A DNA stretch of 64,000 bases from Anaerolineales bacterium (lineage in GTDB: Bacteria > Chloroflexota > Anaerolineae > Anaerolineales > Villigracilaceae). The stretch spans positions 1-64,000 of the forward strand of contig JAFGMV010000036.1 in NCBI GenBank assembly GCA_016927315.1, written 5' to 3'. A program made the position numbers and the translations under genes. The first letter of the stretch is position 1; every line of letters starts with the position of its first letter. The notes below the pieces were generated by a model. That model had not been told where the DNA came from, made no database searches, and saw only the letters and a list, made by a program, of their open reading frames with translations. This document shows, piece after piece, positions 33,524 through 42,082 of this stretch.

Positions 33524-34138
33524 TTATGTCCGCGAATAAATTTTAAACTCGCATTTTTGAGCCCCGGCCGCCCGGCAAGCAATTTCTTCGATGTCATACT
33601 CTTTCCTGGCAGCCCAATACAATGCTTCTTGAATCACCCCCAGGGTCACAAAACAAACCGCCTTATCGCTGACCTGTCCGTGTGTGGTTGGACTGGCGTG
33701 GTCAACCAGCATCCAGTCCAGATCCAGGCTGTGAATGGACATATCTGCCGAATTGACACTCAGCAAGCGGGAAATCAACTCAAGGGTGAATTTGATCCGC
33801 AATTCAATGGGGAGTATGCGAATGATCCAACTCAGGACCTTCTCCTTCAAGGAGAAGTCGTCCAGCATGCGGCTCCACAGGTTCTTGCCAACACGAAGCA
33901 GGAGTCCTCGTGCACCGCGTCCGTAATAAGCACGGATTGCCTGCTGCAGGGAGGCATATGCCTCGCCTGCTGTAAGGTCGTTCAATTGGTTCAGGACCAT
34001 TGAATTGGCCTGGTCTGAAGCCAGCCCTGCTTTTTGCAGTACAACATCAAGGTTCTTCCGGCCAAGCTCTGCTGCGGCAGCCCGGAAAAATTTCATCAAT
34101 ATGTTTGCAGGAAAAGGCGGTGCTTTTTTTCTTACCAT
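33524..34138 (-). CDS. V4R-domain (4-vinyl reductase-type) protein
   Basis: A 204-residue protein whose last about 60 residues match the V4R small-molecule-binding domain: SDKAVCFVTLGVIQEALYWAARKEYDIEEIACRAAGAQKCEFKIYSR. The N-terminal about 130 residues are helical (LGRKNLDVVLQKAGL, IRAYYGRGARGLLLRVGKN). V4R domains are often sensors of hydrocarbons or lipids. It ends a four-gene minus-strand group with GNAT, TPR and double-XRE genes. Confidence 0.75.
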   Translation of the reverse strand: MVRKKAPPFPANILMKFFRAAAAELGRKNLDVVLQKAGLASDQANSMVLNQLNDLTAGEAYASLQQAIRAYYGRGARGLLLRVGKNLWSRMLDDFSLKEKVLSWIIRILPIELRIKFTLELISRLLSVNSADMSIHSLDLDWMLVDHASPTTHGQVSDKAVCFVTLGVIQEALYWAARKEYDIEEIACRAAGAQKCEFKIYSRT

Positions 34139-34158
34139 GATCGTGCTCCCAAAGAACC

Positions 34159-35016
34159 TCAGGAATGGACTTCAAATTCATAGACGGAATACTGCTCTCC
34201 TGTCCTGACAAAACCAGCCTGCCCATATAGGGCCAGCGATGCCAGGTTGTCGCTCTGGGTATTGACCGTCAGGCGGTTTATCGCCCGTTTTCGAAGTTTG
34301 TCCACCAGGTCAGCGATCAAGGCCCGTCCAATACCCTGGCGTTGAAATTCAGGAACAATCGCCAAACGAGCCAGGTGGGCGCCCGAGGGCGTCTGGGTAC
34401 TGATCTGGTATCCAATAACCCGGTCATTGTGGAGTGCAGCGGTTGCCAGAACAGCCTGGGGAAACGCCATTTCGAAGGACGATTGAGTATGCTGCCATAA
34501 TGGAGAAAAAGCGGCTTTGTCAGTGTGGACCACTCCCGGCAGATCTTCCACCATCATGGGACGAATTGTGATCTCCGGCGCCACATGGGGCTGGACAGGG
34601 AAACGGCCTCTTCTTTCCAAAAGGATAATCTGCTGCCGGGTAATAAACCCATTCTGTTCCAATAACACCCGGAACCAGCCTTGCGAACAGATGGCCGCGA
34701 CGCAGACATTTCCAAACTGACTGAAATACTCCCTGGCATGTCCCCACAATAGTGACCAGGCTTTATTCATGTTCATTAAACCCGAATACGCGAACAAACG
34801 TATCCAGGCAATCTGAGGCGGCTCTTGTGGACAGGCCAATACTGCCTGAACACTGCCGTTTTTCTCAATAACCCAATAATCCGGGACGCCCAACCACTCC
34901 AGGGGTGAACACCAATCAAGATGCCGATAGACAAATGGTTCAAAGAACATTAGAGTGCTGATTTGCTGCCGATCCCCTGTCCTTGCAGACCGAACTCTAA
35001 GGTTCACATCGATCAT
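34159..35016 (-). CDS. GNAT-family N-acetyltransferase
   Basis: A 285-residue acetyltransferase. The acetyl-CoA-binding motif ARLAIVPEFQRQGIGRALIADLVDK is in the C-terminal GNAT domain (about 150-280). The N-terminal half resembles a second, degenerate GNAT-like domain without the motif. The substrate is unknown. It overlaps the upstream TPR gene by four bases. Confidence 0.85.
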   Translation of the reverse strand: MIDVNLRVRSARTGDRQQISTLMFFEPFVYRHLDWCSPLEWLGVPDYWVIEKNGSVQAVLACPQEPPQIAWIRLFAYSGLMNMNKAWSLLWGHAREYFSQFGNVCVAAICSQGWFRVLLEQNGFITRQQIILLERRGRFPVQPHVAPEITIRPMMVEDLPGVVHTDKAAFSPLWQHTQSSFEMAFPQAVLATAALHNDRVIGYQISTQTPSGAHLARLAIVPEFQRQGIGRALIADLVDKLRKRAINRLTVNTQSDNLASLALYGQAGFVRTGEQYSVYEFEVHS

Positions 35017-35543
35017 CGCACAAATAGTTTGACGAAAAACTTCAGCACTCGATCCAAAAATGATGGATTCTCCACTGAACTCAAGGAACCGAGTTTGGAG
35101 ATAGAATAATCCATCAATTTTCCTTTACGCAGGTTGAGTTCTGCTGCGGCTTGCAGGACTGCCGCTTCCATATCCCCGCTGCCAATTTCCGCAAACAGCC
35201 TGGCGGAGGCTTCATATGCCGTAACTGCTTCATCAATGCGTTTCAAGGCTTCCAACGCTGCTGCCTGATTCCCGATCGTCATTGCCTGCCGTTCGACATC
35301 CCCAGCCTGGCGAAACACTTCTTCAGTACCTTCCAGGGCTTCCAGGGCTCCCTGAGCATTCTTGCTTTTCAACATACAGACGCTCTGGTTATTCCTGGCT
35401 TCAGCTGCATTGAGTACATCACCCAGAGCTTCATACGCTGAGACAGCCTCAGAAAAAAAACGGACTGCTTCAGTATACTTATGAGATGCAAATAATTTTT
35501 TCCCCTTTTCCGTCAGGGATTGTGGATCAAGTTTATCAACCAT
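35013..35543 (-). CDS. tetratricopeptide-repeat protein
   Basis: A 176-residue protein of three to four TPR-like helix pairs, e.g. GKKLFASHKYTEAVRFFSEAVSAYEALGDVLNAAEARNNQS. TPRs mediate protein-protein contacts. The C-terminus is hydrophobic and basic (FLDRVLKFFVKLFVR) and could touch the membrane. It lies six bases from the XRE gene and overlaps the GNAT gene, so it likely belongs to their complex or pathway. Confidence 0.82.
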   Translation of the reverse strand: MVDKLDPQSLTEKGKKLFASHKYTEAVRFFSEAVSAYEALGDVLNAAEARNNQSVCMLKSKNAQGALEALEGTEEVFRQAGDVERQAMTIGNQAAALEALKRIDEAVTAYEASARLFAEIGSGDMEAAVLQAAAELNLRKGKLMDYSISKLGSLSSVENPSFLDRVLKFFVKLFVR

Positions 35544-35549
35544 AACATC

Positions 35550-36227
35550 CTACAAAGTGATATCCAGCAAGGCTTCTGCAATCGATCTCAGCCTCTCGGT
35601 TGAAAGGTCGCTCAAATTCCTGGCCAACTCGAGATAGGGGCGGTTCACCGGTTGACACACGAAGTCCTGCAGTTCAGGGGACAGGTCCAAAAAAGCCTGA
35701 AGAGCCCTTTGTTTATTTATCCACTGCCCGATTGGGCCATTTTTATCAAAAAATGTTTCAATCTTTCCCCCCAGTACAGTCAGGATCCCTTCCAATTCCG
35801 GTAAAGAGATCGGTCGCTCTCCCAGTTCATAAGACTTGAGACGCCTGGTTGGAATCCCTGTTTGTTCAGACACAGCCTTCATGGAAATACTTGCATTCAT
35901 CCGTTCCTGACGAAGTAAGGCTCCAACCATACGATGCCGCAAGCTGACCAGGCGAGGCAAATCCAGGGGTTCGGTGGCCGGAACATCGTTTGAGATAGCC
36001 TGTTGGCCCCAGAAGTGACCGATGGGCAAATCCATATAATATACCAGGGTCTCCAATTCGGGCAGGGAAGGTGAGTTGAACCCCTCTTCATAAGATTTAT
36101 AGGCGCCCTTTGTCACACCAATGGCATCGGCGCATTCCTGAATGGATTTTCGCTGCGACAGACGTGCATCCCGCAGCAAAACGCCCAGCTTCTTAGCCCG
36201 AAGGGTAATTCTGGATTTGATGTCCAT
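35550..36227 (-). CDS. regulator with two XRE-type helix-turn-helix domains
   Basis: A 225-residue protein with tandem Cro/C1-type domains at about 12-65 (LRDARLSQRKSIQECADAIGVTKGAYKSYEEG) and about 82-140 (LLRQERMNASISMKAVSEQTGIPTRRLKSYELG). The rest is a helical tail. Two HTHs in one chain could bind an asymmetric operator or two sites. GAGG precedes the ATG. A TTGACC and TATAAT pair lies upstream at poor spacing. It is the first gene of the group XRE-TPR-GNAT-V4R. Confidence 0.85.
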   Translation of the reverse strand: MDIKSRITLRAKKLGVLLRDARLSQRKSIQECADAIGVTKGAYKSYEEGFNSPSLPELETLVYYMDLPIGHFWGQQAISNDVPATEPLDLPRLVSLRHRMVGALLRQERMNASISMKAVSEQTGIPTRRLKSYELGERPISLPELEGILTVLGGKIETFFDKNGPIGQWINKQRALQAFLDLSPELQDFVCQPVNRPYLELARNLSDLSTERLRSIAEALLDITL

Positions 36228-36302
36228 ACGATACCTCAGTTAGCTTTCTTGTACTGTGTCAAGGCTGATGTAATTATAAAGTATAGTTCACAGGTCAACA
36301 AA

Positions 36303-37640
36303 CTATCTGTAGCGTCTTCCTGGTGAGCGCAGACTGGCGGTAACAGATTCCATGGTGGCGCCAAACATTCTCGGCCCTAAATCAAATCCAGCAGCCTGAA
36401 GACGAGGGGTAAACATAGGACGTATGCCAGTCGGCTTCAACGAACCAATAATTCGCCCACCCTCAACACCCGACTGTTCGAATTTGAAGATTTCCGTCAA
36501 CACAATGGTTTCCCCCTCCATACCAGCGACTTCGGTAATCGAAGTAACTTTTCGTGAACCGTCCTTTAACCTCGACTGCTGAACGATCAGGTCAACCGCA
36601 GAGGAGATTTGCTGGCGAACAATTTTTATTGGCAAATCCATGCCCGCCATCATAATCAGCGTTTCCAAACGGGACAGGGCATCACGCGGAGCATTGGCAT
36701 GGATGGTTGTCAGAGAACCGTCATGCCCTGTATTCATCGCCTGCAGCATATCAAGCGCTTCACCACCTCGGCACTCACCTACAACAATTCGATCCGGTCG
36801 CATGCGCAGTGAATTGCGAACCAAGTCACGCACACTGACACTCCCAATCCCATCTGCATTGGGAGCTTTGGTCTCCAACCGTACCACATGGTCCTGCTGG
36901 AGCTGGAGTTCAGCAGCATCTTCGATCGTCACGATGCGTTCATCTTCCGGGATAAACCCCGAGAGCACATTCAACAATGTGGTTTTGCCCGAACCTGTAC
37001 CGCCGGATATGATCGTATTCAAACGAGCCCGGACACAGGCTTTTAAGAACTCAGCCATACCCTCTGTCAACGAACCGAATTTAACCAATTGTTCGATTGT
37101 CAGCTTCTCTTTTGAAAATTTTCGGATGGTTATCGAAGAACCATCAATTGCTACTGGAGGAATGACTGCATTGACACGCGATCCGTCTGGTAAACGAGCA
37201 TCCACCGTGGGATTATCAGCATCGACCCGGCGTCCCAACGGCAGGATAATACGGTCGATAATACGCTGTACATGCTGATCATCTTCAAAGATGACCGGCG
37301 TTTTTGCGAGCTTCCCTTTTCGCTCGACATAAACACTTCTTGGCCCATTGACCATGACTTCACTAACATCGTCATCATCCAACAAAGGTTGGATTGGGCC
37401 ATACCCCAGCAAGTCATTTGAGATTTGATGAAAAATATGCCGCTTCAGGTCATCTGAGAACTGCAAGCGAGTTTGCGTATATATTTCCTGAAACCGCTGC
37501 TCAATGATTTCCTTCCTCTGGGAAGGTAAAATACTTTCACCTTCCAGAGAGCGAGAGATATTTTCAATCAGGTATTTTTTAAGACGAACAAAGTCCGTTT
37601 GAGAAAGCCCGCCGGTATTTTTTGTTAACGGTGTACCCAT
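36303..37640 (-). CDS. cpaF: CpaF/TadA-type secretion ATPase
   Basis: A 445-residue type II/IV secretion ATPase of the CpaF subfamily. Walker A is [10 protein letters not shown], the Asp box is [13 protein letters not shown], and Walker B is [36 protein letters not shown], with His in the last. The N-terminal domain (about 25-130) is the all-alpha CpaF type. CpaF powers Flp/Tad pilus assembly. No pilin, TadB/TadC or secretin gene is adjacent here, only CpaE and a small protein upstream, so the rest of the apparatus must be elsewhere. Confidence 0.93.
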   Translation of the reverse strand: MGTPLTKNTGGLSQTDFVRLKKYLIENISRSLEGESILPSQRKEIIEQRFQEIYTQTRLQFSDDLKRHIFHQISNDLLGYGPIQPLLDDDDVSEVMVNGPRSVYVERKGKLAKTPVIFEDDQHVQRIIDRIILPLGRRVDADNPTVDARLPDGSRVNAVIPPVAIDGSSITIRKFSKEKLTIEQLVKFGSLTEGMAEFLKACVRARLNTIISGGTGSGKTTLLNVLSGFIPEDERIVTIEDAAELQLQQDHVVRLETKAPNADGIGSVSVRDLVRNSLRMRPDRIVVGECRGGEALDMLQAMNTGHDGSLTTIHANAPRDALSRLETLIMMAGMDLPIKIVRQQISSAVDLIVQQSRLKDGSRKVTSITEVAGMEGETIVLTEIFKFEQSGVEGGRIIGSLKPTGIRPMFTPRLQAAGFDLGPRMFGATMESVTASLRSPGRRYR

Positions 37641-37643
37641 AAA

Positions 37644-37949
37644 TTAACCACTCATCTCTGAAAATCCTTCAATATAATCATCATCCGGCAATACCCAGAT
37701 GATCTGTTCCTTGCAAACTGCCAGAAATTTAGTCTTGTATAGGGGTTTCTTATCTAAAGAATAAATTGTGGCATCCGTTATTGCCAGGAACAATTCATCC
37801 CGATCCAATTCATCTTTGATTCTTTCTGATTCTCGGATATGGATCTCCCCATAAATAAGATGCAATGATGTCTGCATATAAGCTTTAATAGGAGCTTTTC
37901 GAATAACATCTGTATAGTATTTACCTTTATCATCATATTGTATTGTCAT
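37644..37949 (-). CDS. conserved hypothetical protein (101 aa) of the cpaE-cpaF operon
   Basis: A 101-residue soluble protein of beta-rich character: MQTSLHLIYGEIHIRESERIKDELDRDELFLAITDATIYS, then TKFLAVCKEQIIWVLPDDD. It has no membrane segment or known catalytic motif. I do not recognise its function. It lies three bases from cpaF and 18 bases from cpaE, so it is likely a partner of the ATPases. Confidence 0.72.
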   Translation of the reverse strand: MTIQYDDKGKYYTDVIRKAPIKAYMQTSLHLIYGEIHIRESERIKDELDRDELFLAITDATIYSLDKKPLYKTKFLAVCKEQIIWVLPDDDYIEGFSEMSG

Positions 37950-37967
37950 TGCGTCTCCTGGATTTTC

Positions 37968-39116
37968 TCACTCCAATCGGAGCTTTCGTGCCAACTCAGC
38001 CATTTCGGAAGAAGCCTGCCGTAATACCATTGTGGCGGTATCGTTAGGGAACTTCTCAATAATTGGTTGATGTTGATTATTCGCCAAGGAAAAATTCCCC
38101 CCCATATAGGGTACCGCGTATTTTATATCGAACCCGAGGATATCTTCGGCTTCTGCTTTTGTGATCCCTTCAAGTCCAACAGCCCGGTTGAGAAGCGTGT
38201 AGAGGCGTTCCGCGCCGATGCCTTGCGCCTGTAAATACTCCCACACTGTTTTGGTGAGCGTCACCGTACTCAGGTCTGTACTCACGACCAATGCGATCAG
38301 GTCTGCCTGCTGTATCAACGGCAAGCTGATGCGAGAGAGAGACCGACCCAGGTCCAGTAAAACCAGATCGTATTCTGACTGCAACACTCGCATAATACCC
38401 TGAATTCGACCGACATTAAGACTGTTGGCAGATTCAGGATCCGGAGCCCCCGCCAGTAACTGGAACCTCCAGTTGTCTATCACCGGAAGATTCTCCCGAA
38501 AATAATCACTGGTGGTTTGTTCCGGTGGTAAATCTGAAATGGTAACCAGGTTCAATGCGTCTTCATATCCTACAATCGGCGCGATCGAACTGATTGGCAG
38601 CACGAAGTCTGCAACGACGATATTCATTTCCGGTTTAAATTTTGAGATGCTTGTGGCAATATTCGCACAAAGTGACGAAGTGCCTGTCCCCCCCTTGGCG
38701 CTTAAAAATACAATCAACAGGCCATTCTCTTCTGGGCTTTCCTTTTTCCTGAGTTGGATGTCCAGGGTATCCGTCAAACCGGAAAGCGCTTCTGACGATT
38801 TCACAAGAAAACCATCATACCCAATGGCGATACTGGATTCCTTCAGCCCCGGGCTTGAGTCCCGGCTGAGTGCAATCACCGGTAACCGGGCTGTTCTTCG
38901 ATCCTGACGCAGTTTGTTGATGAACTCCTCACTACTCAGATCTGGCAAAACCGGATCAACCAGCATCAAATCCGGGTGATCTCTCCAGGTGCTGATCAAA
39001 CCTTCCTTACCAGATGCAGCCTGCAACACAGTGTAGTGATTTTTCTGCAAAATGCGCGAAAGGAAAATTCTACTGGCAGAGTCATCATCAACAATAAGAA
39101 TGGTCTTCCCGGTCAA
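37968..39116 (-). CDS. cpaE: CpaE/TadZ-like protein: receiver domain plus MinD-type ATPase
   Basis: A 382-residue protein. A receiver domain (about 1-120) has IVDDDS and LMLVDPVLP (Asp at about 57). A MinD/ParA-type ATPase fold (about 130-380) begins with a deviant Walker A, VFLSAKGGTGTSSLCAN, where Thr-Ser replace Lys-Thr of a GKT motif, and has LVLLDLGRS as Walker B. CpaE/TadZ places the pilus at its site in the cell. Co-transcribed with response regulator and kinases upstream. Confidence 0.88.
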   Translation of the reverse strand: MTGKTILIVDDDSASRIFLSRILQKNHYTVLQAASGKEGLISTWRDHPDLMLVDPVLPDLSSEEFINKLRQDRRTARLPVIALSRDSSPGLKESSIAIGYDGFLVKSSEALSGLTDTLDIQLRKKESPEENGLLIVFLSAKGGTGTSSLCANIATSISKFKPEMNIVVADFVLPISSIAPIVGYEDALNLVTISDLPPEQTTSDYFRENLPVIDNWRFQLLAGAPDPESANSLNVGRIQGIMRVLQSEYDLVLLDLGRSLSRISLPLIQQADLIALVVSTDLSTVTLTKTVWEYLQAQGIGAERLYTLLNRAVGLEGITKAEAEDILGFDIKYAVPYMGGNFSLANNQHQPIIEKFPNDTATMVLRQASSEMAELARKLRLE

Positions 39117-39126
39117 GACGAAACTC

Positions 39127-39822
39127 CTACTCCTCCAGCGGAGGCATTAAGTATCCCAGGCCCGATCGTGTAACAATATGTTTTGGGTTATGAGGGTCAT
39201 CCTCAATCTTTTGGCGCAGGCGGGCGATACTGACCCACAGGATTTCCTTGTCCGATTTGTATTCCTGGCCCCAGACACTGGAAAGCAACTCTTCAGCGGA
39301 CATAATTTCGCCGACATTGTGTGCAAATTGCAATAACAACCGATATTCGGTTGCAGAAAGAGAGATGGGCTGTTCCCCGCGCCAGACTTCAGCCCGGGCA
39401 AAATCGATTTTCAAATTATCGTGGGTAAAGAAACGAGTCTGCCCCGCCTCGACCAGCGGTTGTGCTCGCCGTAATACTGCCCTAACCCGGGCCAATAATT
39501 CGGTGGCAGAAAACGGTTTGACCAGATAATCATCTGCTCCCAGATCGAGACCTCGCACCCTGTCCTGTTCTTCTCCTTTGGCGGTCAACATGATAATTGG
39601 AACATTGGAAAACTCACGGATACGCTGGCAGGTAGAGAAGCCATCCAGATTCGGCATCATAATATCCAAGAGGATCAAGTCGATGGGTTGATTGGAGAAT
39701 GTTTCAACTGCCTGCAATCCATCCTGAGCTGTAACAACTTCATAGCCATCAGTACGCAAGTTTGCTTCCAGAAGGCGAAGATATCGTGGTTCATCATCTA
39801 CAATCAAGATACGTTTAGCCAT
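39127..39822 (-). CDS. OmpR/PhoB-family response regulator
   Basis: A 231-residue regulator. ILIVDDEP, ILLDIMMPNLDGF (phospho-Asp) and VKPF define the receiver; the C-terminal winged helix ends in TRSGLGYLM. The frame opens eight codons earlier at 39846, but MAKRILIVDDEP is the normal beginning. It lies between a histidine kinase (28 bases upstream) and cpaE, so the kinase at 39850-41028 is its likely partner and the pilus proteins its likely context. Confidence 0.93.
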   Translation of the reverse strand: MAKRILIVDDEPRYLRLLEANLRTDGYEVVTAQDGLQAVETFSNQPIDLILLDIMMPNLDGFSTCQRIREFSNVPIIMLTAKGEEQDRVRGLDLGADDYLVKPFSATELLARVRAVLRRAQPLVEAGQTRFFTHDNLKIDFARAEVWRGEQPISLSATEYRLLLQFAHNVGEIMSAEELLSSVWGQEYKSDKEILWVSIARLRQKIEDDPHNPKHIVTRSGLGYLMPPLEE

Positions 39823-39849
39823 AATTTCTAATCTCCTTAGGGCCACATT

Positions 39850-41028
39850 CTAGGCCGGTAACTCGATGCAAAAAGTAGTTCCATCTCCCGGAATAGATAC
39901 TGCCCAAATCTTACCATGATGTGCCTGCACTATTTGCTTACAAATGTATAATCCTAAACCAGTACCCGGACTCGTTGTTTGAGAGGGCACACGATAGAAA
40001 CGGTCAAATATAAACGGTAAATATTCAGAAGCAATACCCGGTCCATTATCCTTGAACAACACCAGTAAATTCCCATGACGATTTTCAATACGAATCTCAA
40101 TTTTTGTTCCAGGAGCGTATTTTGCAGCATTGCTGAATAAATTTTCAAAAACCTCACTTAGACGCACGCCGTCTCCGTAAATAGTAGTTGCTTTATCTAC
40201 ATCCAGGTCGACTACCAGGAATTTATGGCGTACCTGTGCTCGCGTTGCTGCGTCCCGGATCAGGGCATCCAACCGTATCGGCTGGAAATTCATTTCTAAG
40301 GTATCACTCTCCAAGCGAGCAGATTCAAGAATATTCTCGATGAGTTCTGTTAAACGATCTGCTTCTTCATCAATAATTGTCAAAAACTCCTGGACTGTTT
40401 CCTCATCCCAAATTGTATCCCGTCTCAACAAAGTTGTACTATACCCTTTGATAAATCCCAATGGAGTACGCAATTCATGCGATATTGTAGCTACAAAATC
40501 ATCCTGTAATTGAACCTGCCTGCGAAGCGCCTCCAATTGTTTGACCACATCCTGATATCGCCAATGTTCAACCAATTGCATTACCACAAGACCAACAAAA
40601 GAGGTCAAACGAATATCTTCTGTTGAAAACGGAGGCCCACCAAAACGAATAAAGACCAGGGCGCCTTTTGGGGCTTCACTATTACCCATATAGAGAGGGG
40701 CGCCAATCAAGAAAGCCTGATGTAACCGGTCATCGGAACTGCTTTTCTTTGGTTCCTGTACAATAATCTGGTTTTTAATAAATACCTGACCTGCAATGAG
40801 TTCTCCCCAGGCAACATCAGCTTCTGCTTTCTTCCCGCGTCCCACCGCGCGTGCATAAATAACTTCACCTGAGTCTGCATCGGGTTCAATCATGTAAACA
40901 GCTACATTATCAAAGACAAACTCCTGGCGCACAGCAGAAATCAATGCTTCCATGGATGTCTTCCAACTGGACTGTTGTACGCCTTTTTGAAAAATTATAT
41001 GCAGGAAATCCAGGGTTTTCAAATCCAT
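39850..41028 (-). CDS. GAF-domain sensor histidine kinase
   Basis: A 392-residue cytoplasmic kinase. A GAF-like domain (about 15-155) precedes the HisKA box ATISHELRTPLGF and an ATPase domain with FENLFSNAAKY (N box), KDNGPGIA (G1) and GTGLGLYI (G2). No membrane helix is seen, so the signal is intracellular. It forms a set with the kinase upstream and the response regulator downstream. Confidence 0.93.
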   Translation of the reverse strand: MDLKTLDFLHIIFQKGVQQSSWKTSMEALISAVRQEFVFDNVAVYMIEPDADSGEVIYARAVGRGKKAEADVAWGELIAGQVFIKNQIIVQEPKKSSSDDRLHQAFLIGAPLYMGNSEAPKGALVFIRFGGPPFSTEDIRLTSFVGLVVMQLVEHWRYQDVVKQLEALRRQVQLQDDFVATISHELRTPLGFIKGYSTTLLRRDTIWDEETVQEFLTIIDEEADRLTELIENILESARLESDTLEMNFQPIRLDALIRDAATRAQVRHKFLVVDLDVDKATTIYGDGVRLSEVFENLFSNAAKYAPGTKIEIRIENRHGNLLVLFKDNGPGIASEYLPFIFDRFYRVPSQTTSPGTGLGLYICKQIVQAHHGKIWAVSIPGDGTTFCIELPA

Positions 41029-41046
41029 ATCGTTATACTCAAACCA

Positions 41047-42069
41047 TCAATCGCTTGCTGAAATCAAGAGTGGAAATTTTACGGTTGTGCCTCTTCCTTC
41101 CACAGACTTAACATCAATTATTGAGCCATGCGCCTCAATAATTTCCTGAATAAGAGACAAACCCAGACCGGTTCCGCCATACCGCCTTGTAGAAGAGCCG
41201 TCCAGTTGGTGGAATGGTTCGAATACCTCTTTCATACGTTCCGGGGGGATCCCAATACCAGTATCCACTATGGATACGTTCACCAACTTATCACTGTCCT
41301 TTCTAAGATTGACTACAACCATCCCTCCGGCAGGAGTGAACTTGATCCCATTATCCAGTAGTTGAGAAATCACCCAAGACATCTTCTGCGGGTCGATTTG
41401 GACCAGAGGCAAGTCTTCATCAGCAGCAATGTGAACAGTTACCCCTCTGGATTCAGCTTTCTGCTGTGCAGATTTAACACAAATCTCAGACAAGGTCATA
41501 ATCTCTGTTGGTTCCTGTTTAATCGTCAATTCTCCACGCGAAGCCATTGAGAACATGATCAAATCATCGATCAAACTCTCCAGACGATTGGTTGAATGTT
41601 GGCTCACCTGCAAGGCATGTGCCTGGTCTTCAGTTAATGGACCCAAAGACCCTGTTACCAACAATTCAATATAACCTTTCATATGGGTCAAAGGAGTACG
41701 TAGTTCATGAGAGATATTTGAGATGAAATTTGCTTTCAATTGAGCAAGCTCATTCAAACGGTGTAAGGCTTCCTGCAATTCAGCAGTACGCTCCTTTACA
41801 CGGCGTTCGAGGTTTCGATTCGCGGCTTGAAGCGCTCCTCGCAGCCGTAAAATCTGTTCAGTCACTGTCGCATCCAAATCACTGCGTTCAATCAAACCCA
41901 GGTCGACCAGGGTTTCCCCCAACAACCGAGAATTACCATTAGAAACCTGCTGCCGCTGATAAGTAAGCGCCTTCTCCAGGTCTTCCTCAGTTAGTTTTCC
42001 TTTCTTTATCAGGTACTCACCAATACGTGGCACCAACATCTCTGGGGTTAAGCGCGTCTGTTCTGGCAT
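41047..42069 (-). CDS. histidine kinase with MshEN/GspE-N-like sensor domain
   Basis: A 340-residue soluble kinase. The N-terminal about 80 residues, PRIGEYLIKKGKLTEEDLEKALTYQ...RLLGETLVDLGLIERSDLDATVTEQ, match the two-repeat MshEN/T2SSE N-terminal domain of secretion ATPases, some of which bind cyclic-di-GMP. A short coiled coil follows, then NISHELRTPLTHMKGY (HisKA), LDNGIKF (N box), VDTGIGIP and GTGLGLSL. The fusion links a pilus-ATPase-type sensor to two-component signalling beside cpaE and cpaF. c-di-GMP binding is inference. Confidence 0.88.
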   Translation of the reverse strand: MPEQTRLTPEMLVPRIGEYLIKKGKLTEEDLEKALTYQRQQVSNGNSRLLGETLVDLGLIERSDLDATVTEQILRLRGALQAANRNLERRVKERTAELQEALHRLNELAQLKANFISNISHELRTPLTHMKGYIELLVTGSLGPLTEDQAHALQVSQHSTNRLESLIDDLIMFSMASRGELTIKQEPTEIMTLSEICVKSAQQKAESRGVTVHIAADEDLPLVQIDPQKMSWVISQLLDNGIKFTPAGGMVVVNLRKDSDKLVNVSIVDTGIGIPPERMKEVFEPFHQLDGSSTRRYGGTGLGLSLIQEIIEAHGSIIDVKSVEGRGTTVKFPLLISASD

Positions 42070-42082
42070 AGGATTGGTTCCA

